Source of the DNA: CAKZLS01 sp963771545 | GTDB lineage: Bacteria; Pseudomonadota; Alphaproteobacteria; Rhodospirillales; Defluviicoccaceae | Reading direction: 5' to 3' | Assembly (NCBI GenBank): GCA_963771545.1 | Contig: CAVYTX010000002.1 | Coordinates: forward strand, 1,674,001-1,738,000 | DNA: 64,000 nucleotides | Notes under the pieces: model-generated | What the model saw: only the letters and a program-made list of their open reading frames with translations | The model's database searches: none | What the model was told of the DNA's origin: nothing | Translations under genes and position numbers: made by a program | Shown: positions 8,816 through 17,368 of the stretch, one piece after another | How the letters are laid out: every line of letters begins with the position of its first letter | Numbering within the stretch: position 1 is the stretch's first letter

Positions 8816-10657
8816 CTATCCCTTCTCGCCGAGGCCGCGTTCGAGGCTTATGGCGGCGCTGATCAGCGCCAAGTGGGTGAAGGCCTGCGGGAAATTGCCG
8901 AGCCCCTCGCCGCTTGGGCCGGTCTCCTCGGCATAGAGGCCGAGATGGTTGGCGAAACCGAGCATCCGCTCGAACATCAGGCGCGCCTCCTCCAGCCGTT
9001 TCCGGTCGAACCGTCCGGCGTGGGCAAGCGCGTCCACCAGCCAGAACGTGCAGATGTTGAAGGTGCCTTCCTCGCCGCTCAGCCCATCGACGGTTTTATC
9101 CACGTTGTAACGATAGACGAGACTGTTGGAGACGAGCCCGCCCTTGTCCGGGGTCTGCAGGATCGCGTCGAGAAAGCGGACCGTTCGCGGATCAGCCGGC
9201 GAAAGCAGGAAGGTAAGGATCAGCATAAGGTTGGCGGCGTCGAGGGTGTCGCTACCGTAATGCTGAACGAAGGCGCCGAGCTCTTCGTTCCATCCCTTGT
9301 CCATGATTTCGCGATAGATCGCGTCCCGCACGCCGGTCCAGCGGGAGACATCGGCCGGGAACGACCGTTTTTCGGCAATTCTCAAGGCTCGGTCGATCGC
9401 CACCCAGCACATGAGCTTCGAATAGACGAACTCCTGCTGCCCGCCCCGAACCTCCCAGATCCCTTCGTCCTTGCGCTTCCAGTTGTCACAGACCCAGTCC
9501 ACCAGGCGGCTGATGGTCAGCCAAGCGTCGTGGCCAATGGGATGCGCGTGCTTGTTGAACAGATACATGGAGTCCAGCAGCTCGCCGTAAATGTCCAGCT
9601 GGAGCTGATTATAGGCGCCGTTGCCGATGCGCACCGGGCGCGATCCCTTGTACCCGTCGAGATGATCGAGGATCTCCTCGGTGAGGTCCTTGCGGCCGTC
9701 GATACCGTACATGATCTGCAACGAGCCGTCGGGGTTCGGCTCGGCGCACACGCCCTGGATAAATTTGGCGAAGGCTTCGGCCTCCTTGGAAAATCCGAGA
9801 CGGAGCAGGGCGAACACCGTGAATGCCGAATCCCGGAGCCAGGTATACCGATAGTCCCAGTTGCGCTCTCCGCCAATGCCCTCGGGCAGACTGCAGGTGG
9901 GCGCGGCGACGATGGCGCCGGTGGGTTCGTAGGTGAGCAGCTTCAGCGCCAGCGCCGAGCGATCGACCATCTCCCGCCAGCGGCCCCGGTATGTGCTCCG
10001 CGACAACCAGGCCCGCCAGTAGGCCACGGTCTCGCGGAACGCCGCCTCGGCCTCGTTCTCCGACAACGACACGCCGCACGCCTCGTTCTCGACCAGTTCG
10101 CGAAGGACGAACGTCGCGGTCTCGCCTTCGTCCAGGGAGAACTCGGCAACGACGCCGTTGTTGTCGATAACGAGCGGAATCGACGTGGCGAGGCCCAGAT
10201 GGGCGCCGGAAGAGTGAAATTCGGCGCCGCCGTCGATCAGGGTGGTCTCATGGCCGGCGCGGGCATAATTGAATGCCGGCCGGCATTCCATCCGCAGGTT
10301 CATCCGGCGGCGGACGGCGGTGATCCGGCGGATGATCTGGCGGCTGGACGTGGCGAAATCGGAGTCCGTGCCCACCGGCATGAAATCGATGAGCTCCGCG
10401 GCCGCGCCTTCCTGGAGAAAGCGGGTGACGAGAACATTGGTGTCGGGCCAGTAAAACTGCTTGCAGTTGCTCGCGTCCACGTCAGCCGGCCGGATCTGAA
10501 AAAAGCCGCCCTTGGCATCGTCGAGGATCGCCGCGAACACGCTGGGCGAGTCGAACCGGGGCATGCACAGCCAGTCGATGGAACCACTGACACTCACCAA
10601 GGCGGCGCTGCGCATGTCGCCGATGATCCCGTAGTCGCTGATGGATTGGTAGGTCAT
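8816..10657 (-). CDS. GH15-family glycoside hydrolase (glucoamylase/trehalase-like)
   Basis: A 613-residue cytoplasmic protein, typical length for bacterial GH15. It opens with an N-terminal beta-domain (ISDYGIIGDMRSAALVS, GSIDWLCMPRFDSPSVFA). The (alpha/alpha)6 barrel has the hallmark NWDYRYTWLRDSAFTVFAL and ends with an acidic segment (SGEEGTFNICTFWLVDALA) where the second catalytic Glu is expected. Members hydrolyse glucans, dextran or trehalose; the substrate is not determined. There is no signal peptide. GAGGAGGAG lies upstream of ATG 10657. The gene converges on hupE with a 17-bp gap. Confidence 0.93.
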   Translation of the reverse strand: MTYQSISDYGIIGDMRSAALVSVSGSIDWLCMPRFDSPSVFAAILDDAKGGFFQIRPADVDASNCKQFYWPDTNVLVTRFLQEGAAAELIDFMPVGTDSDFATSSRQIIRRITAVRRRMNLRMECRPAFNYARAGHETTLIDGGAEFHSSGAHLGLATSIPLVIDNNGVVAEFSLDEGETATFVLRELVENEACGVSLSENEAEAAFRETVAYWRAWLSRSTYRGRWREMVDRSALALKLLTYEPTGAIVAAPTCSLPEGIGGERNWDYRYTWLRDSAFTVFALLRLGFSKEAEAFAKFIQGVCAEPNPDGSLQIMYGIDGRKDLTEEILDHLDGYKGSRPVRIGNGAYNQLQLDIYGELLDSMYLFNKHAHPIGHDAWLTISRLVDWVCDNWKRKDEGIWEVRGGQQEFVYSKLMCWVAIDRALRIAEKRSFPADVSRWTGVRDAIYREIMDKGWNEELGAFVQHYGSDTLDAANLMLILTFLLSPADPRTVRFLDAILQTPDKGGLVSNSLVYRYNVDKTVDGLSGEEGTFNICTFWLVDALAHAGRFDRKRLEEARLMFERMLGFANHLGLYAEETGPSGEGLGNFPQAFTHLALISAAISLERGLGEKG

Positions 10658-10785
10658 GCCAGTAACTCCTCCTCGTCCCTCGATAGAGATTGCGTCCTCT
10701 CCTCGCGCGTTTGCGCGACATTGGTCGACACATGGCCGCTGCTGATGTCCCGCTGCCGTCGAGAGCGAGTGCGCTGTGTGCTACA

Positions 10786-11100
10786 TCACACCACATTGCT
10801 GTTGTATTTCGGCGATTTCTGGTCGAGAATTTGGTTGTAGTGGCCGGCCGCCATTTCAATTTTTTCGCCCTCGGTTTGGGTCGCGACACCGACGATAAAA
10901 CCGACCGGCGTGATTGCCGTGGCTCCCTCGGCGATCCGTTCGGCGACATTGGCTTTCTCGGATCGGAGCATGCGCAAATCGCCCTCCGCCGTGGCGCAGT
11001 TCACAGGCATCGTTTCCGCCTGTTGAACTTCTTCCGCCTCTTTGCTCGCACAGGCGCCAAGGACCGCGGCAATACATACCGTCGCGAGTACGTGCTTGAT
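10786..11100 (-). CDS. small lipoprotein with possible AUC start codon
   Basis: The reading frame has a clear lipoprotein signal: a Lys-His N-terminus, a hydrophobic stretch and the lipobox LGAC. A perfect AAAGGAG ribosome site lies eight bases before an ATC codon at 11098-11100, giving a 104-residue protein with a correctly sized signal. The next in-frame starts upstream (ATG at 11200-11202 or at 11167-11169) would bury the signal behind 23-34 charged residues. So either AUC is used as start, or a start ATG has been miscalled. The mature part contains a cysteine pair in the precursor and a short helical region; no family recognised. It lies downstream of cydAB, same strand. Confidence 0.6.
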   Translation of the reverse strand: MKHVLATVCIAAVLGACASKEAEEVQQAETMPVNCATAEGDLRMLRSEKANVAERIAEGATAITPVGFIVGVATQTEGEKIEMAAGHYNQILDQKSPKYNSNVV

Positions 11101-11208
11101 CTGTCTTCTCCTTTCCCTTTCGTTTCCGTCACTTGGCAAGCGTGGTCCGGTCGCGATTCCGGTTAGCATTTCCGCTTGCCGCCTGTGCGCCTCGTTCCAC
11201 ATCGGTGA

Positions 11209-12213
11209 TCACTCGTATCCCGCCTGTTCACTCACCTTTCCGCGGAAGATCCAGTAGACGACGCCGGTGTAGATCAGCACGACGGGGAAGACGACGAGGC
11301 CGGCCCCGTAGAACATGAAACTGAGCGACTGCGGGGGCGCGGCGGCCTCCTGGATGGTCACCGAAAACGGGATCATGTAGGGCCAAAAGCTTCCGGCCAG
11401 GGTCAGGAAAGACGTAGCGAATATGATCGCTGTCATGACGAATGGAAGATGATCCGAACGCCGCAGTCGGCAGCCGACGAACAGAGTGATGGTCGCCACG
11501 GCCCCGATGGCGGGAAACACGATCAGCCAAGGATCCTCGAGCCAGCGGTTCATCACCCGAAAATGGGCGTCCAACGCGAAGACGAAAGCGAGAACCAAAA
11601 ACACCAACACGCCGAGCAACAGCCAACCGATCCGAACATAGGCCCAGTCCCGTAGGGATCCCGTGGTCTTGAGAACGAGCCAGCACGCCCCGAGCAGAGC
11701 GTAGCCCATCACCAGACCGACGCCGCACAGGATCGCGAAACCGTTCACCCACTCGAAGGATCCGCCGGCGTACTGCCCGCCGACCACCGGCAACTCCTGG
11801 ACCATCGTCCCGATGGCCGCGCCCTGGACGAAGGCGGCGATCAGCGAGCCGAGGAAGAACCCCCAGTCCCACAGCCATCGCCGCTTTTCGCTGCGGTAGC
11901 GAAACTCGAACGCGACGCCGCGGAATATCAGCGCGAACAGCAACAGGGCCACCGGCAGGTAGAAGGCCGGGAGAAAGATCGCGTAGATCATCGGAAAGGC
12001 CCCGAACAGGCTGGCGCCCACCAGGATCAGCCAGGTTTCGTTGCCGTCCCATACCGGGGCGATGGCCGACATCATGGTTCCCCGGAACTGCTCGTTTCCG
12101 GTGGTGCCGAACAGGATGCCGACGCCGAGATCAAAACCATCGAGGATGACGTAGATCAGGATCGCGAAGGCGATCAGTCCGGCCCAGTAGATTTGCAGCC
12201 AAGTTGGGTCCAT
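11209..12213 (-). CDS. cydB: cytochrome bd-type ubiquinol oxidase subunit II
   Basis: A 334-residue polytopic membrane protein with the CydB/CioB signature at its start (IYVILDGFDLGVGILF) and then WDGNETWLILVGASLFGAFP. About eight to nine helices are visible. It is the second subunit of the quinol-oxidising bd oxidase that reduces O2 to water without pumping protons. It starts four bases after cydA and is surely co-transcribed. No cydX-like small ORF was recognised downstream. Confidence 0.97.
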   Translation of the reverse strand: MDPTWLQIYWAGLIAFAILIYVILDGFDLGVGILFGTTGNEQFRGTMMSAIAPVWDGNETWLILVGASLFGAFPMIYAIFLPAFYLPVALLLFALIFRGVAFEFRYRSEKRRWLWDWGFFLGSLIAAFVQGAAIGTMVQELPVVGGQYAGGSFEWVNGFAILCGVGLVMGYALLGACWLVLKTTGSLRDWAYVRIGWLLLGVLVFLVLAFVFALDAHFRVMNRWLEDPWLIVFPAIGAVATITLFVGCRLRRSDHLPFVMTAIIFATSFLTLAGSFWPYMIPFSVTIQEAAAPPQSLSFMFYGAGLVVFPVVLIYTGVVYWIFRGKVSEQAGYE

Positions 12214-12217
12214 CGGT

Positions 12218-13627
12218 TTACTCCCCTGCCCGCGGCCGGGCGCCGGTGGCGGTTGCCGCCGAGCCCGCGCGGGCCATGGGACGCTCGCCGGTCGCCCGCG
12301 GGATTTCCGGCTCCGGACCGGCCGGCCCGTCGCGAAGCAGCCGATAGATGTAGACGAGGCCGAACGAATAGATGATCGCGTAAACGACGACGTAGCCGAT
12401 AAGCGAGGTCAGCACGTCGCCGGTGGTCAGGGACGGCGTGTGGGCGTCGGCCGTTCTGAGCAATCCAAAGACCACCCAGGGCTGGCGGCCAACCTCGGCC
12501 GTGTACCAGCCGGCGATGACGGCGACGAAGCCGGATGGGAACGACAGAAACGTACACCACAGGAACCAGCGCGATCTCTCAAGCCAGCCGATCAGGCGCA
12601 AAAAGTTTCCGAACCAGCCGATGCCCAGCATGACAAGCCCCATGCCGACCATGATGCGGAACCCGAAGAACGGAAACGCGATGGGCGGCCGGTCGTCCTT
12701 CGAGACCGTCAGGATCCCCGGCTCTTCCTGCGTGAAGTTGCCGTTGTCGAAGAAGCTCCCCCACTTTGGGATCGAGACTTCAAAGAGATTGCGCTCGTTT
12801 TCTTCGTCCGGCCACGCGAACAGAATCAGCCGGGCCGGTTGCTGGGTCTCCCACCGACCTTCGATGGCGGTAAACTTGGACGGCTGGTACTTCTGCGTGT
12901 ACTTGCCGTTGAGGTGCCCGAGACCCAACTGAAATGGGATCAGCAGAGCCGCCAAGGCCAAGCCCCAATGCAGCATGACCCGGCCCTCGCTCATATGGAC
13001 CTTGCGAAGCAGATACCAGGCGCCGGTGGCGCTAACGCACATGGCCGTGGTCAGGTAAGCCGCGAGCAGCATGTGCAGCCAGCGGATGTGGAAGATCGGA
13101 CCCCAGATGATCTCCAGCCAATCGCTCGGGATGATTTTGCCGTCGACGATCTGGTGGCCCACTGGCACCTGCATCCAACTGTTGTTGGCGAGGATCCAGA
13201 ACGACGACGCCATCGTGCCGAGAGCGACCATGCAACAGGAGACAAAATAGAACCATGGCGAAACCCGGCTGCGCCCGAACATGACGACACCGAAAAAGGT
13301 TGCTTCAAGGAGAAACGCGGTAAACGTTTCGTAGCCGAGCAGCGGGCCCTGAATCGAGCCGGTGCGCTCGGCGAGCACGCTCCAGTTGGTGCCGAATTGG
13401 AACGCCATGACGATTCCCGAGACCACACCCATTCCGAACGAAACGGCGAACACCTTGAGCCAGAAATCGAAGACCTGACGATAGATCGGCTTCTTGGTGA
13501 ACAGCGACATGCCTTCGATGGTCGCGAGCCATGCCGCCAAACCGATGGTAAACGCCGGAAAGATGATGTGGAACGTGATGACGAACGCGAACTGTATCCG
13601 CGATAAAAGTACGGGATCCAGATCCAT
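12218..13627 (-). CDS. cydA: cytochrome bd-type ubiquinol oxidase subunit I (short Q-loop, CIO type)
   Basis: A 469-residue subunit I. Expected heme ligands are visible: a His at residue 20 (FAFVITFHIIFPAFTIG), a His in IRWLHMLLAAY, and a Met in FRIMVGMG. GRQPW is present. The quinol-binding segment has QPSKFTAIEGRWET. Total length is shorter than E. coli CydA (522), fitting the short Q-loop of CIO-type enzymes. The role is high-affinity, often cyanide-insensitive, quinol oxidation in the inner membrane. The gene is first in a cydAB operon. Confidence 0.97.
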   Translation of the reverse strand: MDLDPVLLSRIQFAFVITFHIIFPAFTIGLAAWLATIEGMSLFTKKPIYRQVFDFWLKVFAVSFGMGVVSGIVMAFQFGTNWSVLAERTGSIQGPLLGYETFTAFLLEATFFGVVMFGRSRVSPWFYFVSCCMVALGTMASSFWILANNSWMQVPVGHQIVDGKIIPSDWLEIIWGPIFHIRWLHMLLAAYLTTAMCVSATGAWYLLRKVHMSEGRVMLHWGLALAALLIPFQLGLGHLNGKYTQKYQPSKFTAIEGRWETQQPARLILFAWPDEENERNLFEVSIPKWGSFFDNGNFTQEEPGILTVSKDDRPPIAFPFFGFRIMVGMGLVMLGIGWFGNFLRLIGWLERSRWFLWCTFLSFPSGFVAVIAGWYTAEVGRQPWVVFGLLRTADAHTPSLTTGDVLTSLIGYVVVYAIIYSFGLVYIYRLLRDGPAGPEPEIPRATGERPMARAGSAATATGARPRAGE

Positions 13628-13719
13628 TAAGCGTTCTCCCCTTTCGTAAACAATCGGCGGTGTCTAGCCGATCGGCCCCTTGCCAAGAGTGTTATCGCGA
13701 AAACCATTCAGCGTAAACG

Positions 13720-14640
13720 TCATTGCGTCAGCACGATCATGTGCCCGTCGGGGTCGCGGATCGTGGCGGCCCGGCCACCATCGCGGAGTGTTACGATACC
13801 CGGCGAGATAAAGGCAACACCGGATTTCTTCAAGCGATCGGCCAAGCCGTCGAGGTCATCGACGCGATGAACCTGACGGGTGCACGCGATGTCGTTGGCC
13901 TCGATGTCAAGGCCGGCGCCTTCGGCCCTGGGCGCCCGGTAGTGAAGCAGTTCCACATGCGGGGTCGGCACATCGGCGGGCGCGAGCCCGACGACATCGA
14001 CCTCGCATTGGCTGAGGCCGTCGAGTCGATCCTGTTCGACGCCCGCGTTCAAGGATCGTCCCGCCACCCGGAAACCGAGGAGGTCGGTATAGAAGGCGAT
14101 GCTCCGCTCCACGTCTCCGACGGCGATGGCCGTGTGATCGTAGCCGAGGGGCCTTGAGTCGTTGACGCCGTGCCAAACGGGATCGCCCACCCCCGGCGGG
14201 AAATACAGCAACTCTAGAGGATGGCCATCCGGATCGCGGAATTTGAACGCGGTGACGCCGCCGGTGTTGACCGGGAGAAGCTGCGGTCCGCCGATGGAAA
14301 TGGAAGTTGTCGAGAGGCGCTCTAGCCCGTCAAAGGTACCCGAGATATCTTCGACAACGAGCGCGATGTGTTGGAACCACGGATCGTTGGAAGCGCGAAC
14401 GTCCGGATAGGAGCGGCCGGGCGGGTCGAAGGCCACCAGTTCCACCTCCTGCGCGCCCAGGCGCATGCGGAGGCAGCGAACGGTGTCGATCGTCGGCGCC
14501 CCCATCAGCCGCGCCCACGCCGGATCGTCGATGGCCGTCTCGTCCCCGCGCTCGAAGCCGAGACCATCGCGATAAAACGTCTCCGCCCGCCTTAGTTCGG
14601 CAACCGTGGTGCTGACGCAAAGGAACTCGGCGACTTGCAT
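13720..14640 (-). CDS. two-domain VOC (glyoxalase/dioxygenase superfamily) protein
   Basis: About 306 residues from ATG 14640, which has GGAGG seven bases upstream. A longer in-frame version begins inside the preceding gene and is rejected. Two VOC modules are visible: residues about 1-140 (FYRDGLGFER, WFQHIALVVEDI, FRDPDGHPLELLYF) and about 155-306 (YDHTAIAVGDVERSIAFYTD, IRDPDGHMIVLTQ). The His and Glu positions typical of metal-binding VOC enzymes are present. The reaction could be a dioxygenase, isomerase or lyase step. It is last in a DoxX-cupin-SMP30-VOC operon, suggesting catabolism of a small organic compound. Confidence 0.88.
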   Translation of the reverse strand: MQVAEFLCVSTTVAELRRAETFYRDGLGFERGDETAIDDPAWARLMGAPTIDTVRCLRMRLGAQEVELVAFDPPGRSYPDVRASNDPWFQHIALVVEDISGTFDGLERLSTTSISIGGPQLLPVNTGGVTAFKFRDPDGHPLELLYFPPGVGDPVWHGVNDSRPLGYDHTAIAVGDVERSIAFYTDLLGFRVAGRSLNAGVEQDRLDGLSQCEVDVVGLAPADVPTPHVELLHYRAPRAEGAGLDIEANDIACTRQVHRVDDLDGLADRLKKSGVAFISPGIVTLRDGGRAATIRDPDGHMIVLTQ

Positions 14641-14660
14641 TCTGGTCCTCCGTGCGGCCT

Positions 14661-15566
14661 CTAAGGCCGTTGGGCTCCGCGCTGGTTTGTGTACATCGCG
14701 TAGAGCGTGTGAGAGGCGCACATGAAAAGGCGGCTGCGGTTGCGGCCGCCGAACGTGAGGTTGCCCACTTGCGACGGGACCTTGATCTTGCCCAGCAGCG
14801 CGCCCGACGGATCGACGCAGTGCACGCCGTCGCCGGCGCTCGTCCAGATGTTCCCGTCCTCGTCGCAGCGGAAACCGTCCGCGTTGCTCGGTACCGACTT
14901 GTAAAAAAACCGGCCGTTCCGGATTGTCGTGCCGTCATCGTCGACATCGAAGACCCGAATATGTTCAACGGGTTCGTCCGAGGGCTGCAGGCCGGTGTCG
15001 GAAATGTAAAGGCGGCTCTCGTCGGGGGAAAAGCACAATCCGTTGGGACCGTCGAAGTCGTCGGCGACGATCGTGAGCGCGCCACCGCCTGGATCCAACC
15101 GGTAGACCCGGGGCGGAACTTCCGATTGCTGTTTGCCGCCCTCGTAGTCGGTGTGAATGCCGTAGGGCGGATCCGAAAACCAGATGGCGCCGTCCGATTT
15201 CACCACCACGTCGTTGGGCGAATTCAGCCGCTTGCCCTCGAACCGGTCGGCAAGGATCGTGACCGCGCCGTCCAACTCCGTGCGCATGACGCACCGGTTG
15301 TGGTGCGAACACGTGATCAGCCGGCCCTGGCGGTCTCGGGTCTGGCCGTTGGGAAAGCCGGCCGGCTGCCGGAACACCTCGACGCCGCCCGCCTCCGACC
15401 AGCGCATGATGCGGTCGTTGGGAATATCGCTGAACAGAAGGCACCGCATGTCGGCGAACCACACCGGGCCTTCTAGCCATCGAAACCCATCGCCGAGCTT
15501 TTCCAAAGGAGCGTTGAACAGGACATAGCCTTTGAAGCGCTTGTCGATGACCTCGATTTCACCCAT
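14661..15566 (-). CDS. SMP-30/gluconolactonase/LRE-family protein
   Basis: A 301-residue beta-propeller lactonase. Family motifs are LEGPVWFADMRCLLFSDIP (metal Glu), RLITCSHHNRCVMR, GKRLNSPNDVVVKSDGAIWF (Asn metal ligand), and FDGPNGLCFSPDESRLYISD (Asp general base). These enzymes hydrolyse sugar lactones or other lactones using a divalent cation. The gene lies 20 bp upstream of the VOC gene and 24 bp downstream of the cupin gene. Substrate unknown. Confidence 0.93.
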   Translation of the reverse strand: MGEIEVIDKRFKGYVLFNAPLEKLGDGFRWLEGPVWFADMRCLLFSDIPNDRIMRWSEAGGVEVFRQPAGFPNGQTRDRQGRLITCSHHNRCVMRTELDGAVTILADRFEGKRLNSPNDVVVKSDGAIWFSDPPYGIHTDYEGGKQQSEVPPRVYRLDPGGGALTIVADDFDGPNGLCFSPDESRLYISDTGLQPSDEPVEHIRVFDVDDDGTTIRNGRFFYKSVPSNADGFRCDEDGNIWTSAGDGVHCVDPSGALLGKIKVPSQVGNLTFGGRNRSRLFMCASHTLYAMYTNQRGAQRP

Positions 15567-15590
15567 GAGCAGTGCCTATGAATCGATGCG

Positions 15591-16061
15591 CTATTTGAAC
15601 ACGCCCGGTTTGGCGGCGACGAACGAGTCATCGTTCAGTTGCACGAGCATCAGCATGCACGGCTCGCCGCCGACCACCCCCGAAAGGTGGCCCGTTCGCC
15701 CCTGGGCGTCGGGCTTGGAATCTTGATCGCATCCGAATGAAACCTCTCCAGGCCCCATTTCCACGCGCACGCCATCCGTGGTTTCCACGTACCACGAGCC
15801 CGATAGGGGCACGATCCATTGCGGCTTGGGGTTCTCGTGCCAGTCCGCGACCCAACCGGCGGGCAGGAGCACATAGGCGACGGTGGCGTCCGCCGTGAGC
15901 AGAAAATTGTTCCACTGCGGCGTGACGCCCTCGGAAATGGGTTCGAGTTCGAAGCCGGAGAGTTCGCCGCGCGTCTGATGGGTGATCCCGCCATCGTCCG
16001 TCCAAACATGCCAGTATGGCAGCTTCGGCGAATCGGTTTCGGCTTCAGAACGACCAACCAT
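15591..16061 (-). CDS. cupin-fold protein
   Basis: A 156-residue protein starting at ATG 16061 with AGAGGAA upstream; the frame stays open further upstream but that part overlaps the DoxX-type gene. A cupin core is visible: VAYVLLPAGWVADWHENPKP (His/Glu motif 1) and WYVETTDGVRVEMGPGEVSF (motif 2). This fits small cupins that bind a metal and act as isomerase, oxidase or sensor. The same-strand neighbours (DoxX before, lactonase after) are 20-35 bp away, indicating one transcript. The reaction is unknown. Confidence 0.85.
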   Translation of the reverse strand: MVGRSEAETDSPKLPYWHVWTDDGGITHQTRGELSGFELEPISEGVTPQWNNFLLTADATVAYVLLPAGWVADWHENPKPQWIVPLSGSWYVETTDGVRVEMGPGEVSFGCDQDSKPDAQGRTGHLSGVVGGEPCMLMLVQLNDDSFVAAKPGVFK

Positions 16062-16093
16062 GGGATTGTTCCTCTTTCTGGCGGATGCCCGCT

Positions 16094-16549
16094 CTACTGC
16101 GCGCGCTCCTGCGTCGGCGCGGATAAAGGATCCACCATTTCCTCCACCTCCGTCACCATGGCGCTGCCGAGCATGATGAAGATGCAGCCGCCGACGATGG
16201 CGAAATTCTTGAAGAAATCCCACACATGCGGGGCACCCTCGCTCCCCGCCTTCCAGAAGTGGGGATAGGACCAGAAGTTGTGATAGAGCAAGGCGGTGAT
16301 GGCGCAGTAGCCGGCGAGCACGAAGGCCGCCCAACCCGCGTACATGTTGAACACGATGCAAATTGGAGTGACAATCTCGACGATCATCGCGAGCACCAGC
16401 AGCACCTGGCCGCCCGGCAAAAAGCTCGAGTTCGCCTGCTTCAACGCGGCATCCCAATTGATGACTTTGTCGAGAAAACTGAACGGAAAGATGAGAACGA
16501 TTAGAATCCTGGCGATGACCGGCGCCGCGTCGTTGATCAACCACTCCAT
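16094..16549 (-). CDS. DoxX-family integral membrane protein
   Basis: About 151 residues with four hydrophobic segments (ARILIVLIFPFSFLDK, VLLVLAMIVEIVTPICIVF, AAFVLAGYCAITALLYHNFW, FAIVGGCIFIMLGSAM). The layout and the PFSFLDKVINWD motif match the DoxX/DoxD family, membrane proteins linked to oxidoreductases. The start at ATG 16549 is preferred over an upstream in-frame start because residues before it are low-complexity (VLTAAALVLTAEGG). It heads the DoxX-cupin-SMP30-VOC operon. Confidence 0.82.
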   Translation of the reverse strand: MEWLINDAAPVIARILIVLIFPFSFLDKVINWDAALKQANSSFLPGGQVLLVLAMIVEIVTPICIVFNMYAGWAAFVLAGYCAITALLYHNFWSYPHFWKAGSEGAPHVWDFFKNFAIVGGCIFIMLGSAMVTEVEEMVDPLSAPTQERAQ

Positions 16550-16737
16550 CGTTACGTCCCCACCTTCTGCGGTTAAAACCAACGCGGCTGCGGTTAAAAC
16601 CAACGCGGACTTCGCACCGGAGCGCCGCCGCGCTCTTTCTTCTTCGCCGTGCGATACTAGTTAAGGGCGCTAGCCATCACAAACGGAAATCGTTACAAAC
16701 TTAGAAAGATCGGCGACAGATCGGCCTCGGCGCGAAA

Positions 16738-16890
16738 AGTGTGGCTTCTGAATTGCCATTGGGATGATCGGTCGGTCGCGCATTTTACGGTTGCGCTCCA
16801 TGGAGATGTAAGCCGATGCAAAACACGACATCGCGCCGTATTGTGATCTTGGGTGGAGAGATAGTCGAGCAGGTCGTGGATCACCAATGA
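16738..16890 (+). pseudogene. relic of an ndh-like gene: leader and first codons
   Basis: This stretch aligns over about 120 bp with 18,632-18,766, the leader and start of ndh. Both contain AGTGTGG, CATTGG, a CGGTT block and the shared core AGCCGATGCAAAACA. From ATG 16816 it encodes MQNTTSRRIVILGGE, against MQNMTSRRIVILGGG in ndh. Of the differing codons before the break, six are synonymous and one is not. Similarity ends there and the frame stops at 16,890. The synonymous pattern argues for an old paralogous gene of which only the 5' end survives. It fills the 399-bp gap upstream of the DUF3302 gene. Confidence 0.7.
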
Positions 16891-16948
16891 GGCCTGTTTG
16901 GCTATTGTTGACGCTAAAATTGGGAGTCGTTTTAGGAATGTCGGCTAA

Positions 16949-17368
16949 ATGCAGCAATTGCTTGGGTTCGAACTAGATTTCTGGGATTACGCGACTTTCA
17001 TCACCGCAGCTTTGTTGGGCGTGTCGGTGGTCGGTTTTTTTGTCTGGTTGGCGGGGCTGCCCGGCCGCATCGCCTTGGCCCGAAAGCACCCGGAGGCCGA
17101 AGCGGTTAAGCTGCTCGGCTGGGCCGGCCTGCTGCCGACGATCTACCCGTGGGTCCAGGCTTTCGTCTGGGCGTTCAAGCCGACGGATGTCGTGGACATC
17201 CGGCGATTTCCGCGCGAGGAGGCGAAGGCCATCGACGAAGAAACGGCTCGCCTTTCGGGTAAAGCACCGCCCCCGCCCCCTTCCCTGCAAGCGAATGCCG
17301 GGCCCGCGCGCGACGGAGCCTCGCCGGCACATCCGGACGCCACGACCTCTGACGGGACGACGCGATGA
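16949..17368 (+). CDS. DUF3302 inner-membrane protein (YiaW-like)
   Basis: A 139-residue protein with an N-terminal TM helix (about 14-36) and a second hydrophobic segment (about 54-73, WAGLLPTIYPWVQAFVWAFK). DWDYATF-like start, PGRIALARKHPEAEAV and the overall layout match DUF3302. The C-terminus is a Pro/Ala-rich tail. It overlaps the next gene by four bases (ATGA). E. coli has the same pair (yiaW-yiaV), so it is a presumed partner of the HlyD-type protein. Confidence 0.85.
   Translation: MQQLLGFELDFWDYATFITAALLGVSVVGFFVWLAGLPGRIALARKHPEAEAVKLLGWAGLLPTIYPWVQAFVWAFKPTDVVDIRRFPREEAKAIDEETARLSGKAPPPPPSLQANAGPARDGASPAHPDATTSDGTTR

Noticed and set aside
8360..10840. Long plus-strand open frame of 826 codons opposite the GH15 gene
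   Set aside because: It is the mirror of a well-conserved GH15 gene in GC-rich DNA; its product is Arg/Gly/His-rich with no recognisable domain.
13720..14721. Longer start for the VOC gene at 14,721
   Set aside because: It lies inside the lactonase gene; the ATG at 14,640 has GGAGG and begins the conserved domain.
15591..16544. 317-codon version of the cupin gene
   Set aside because: The extra N-terminal part is a frame shadow of the DoxX-type gene; ATG 16,061 has its own ribosome site.
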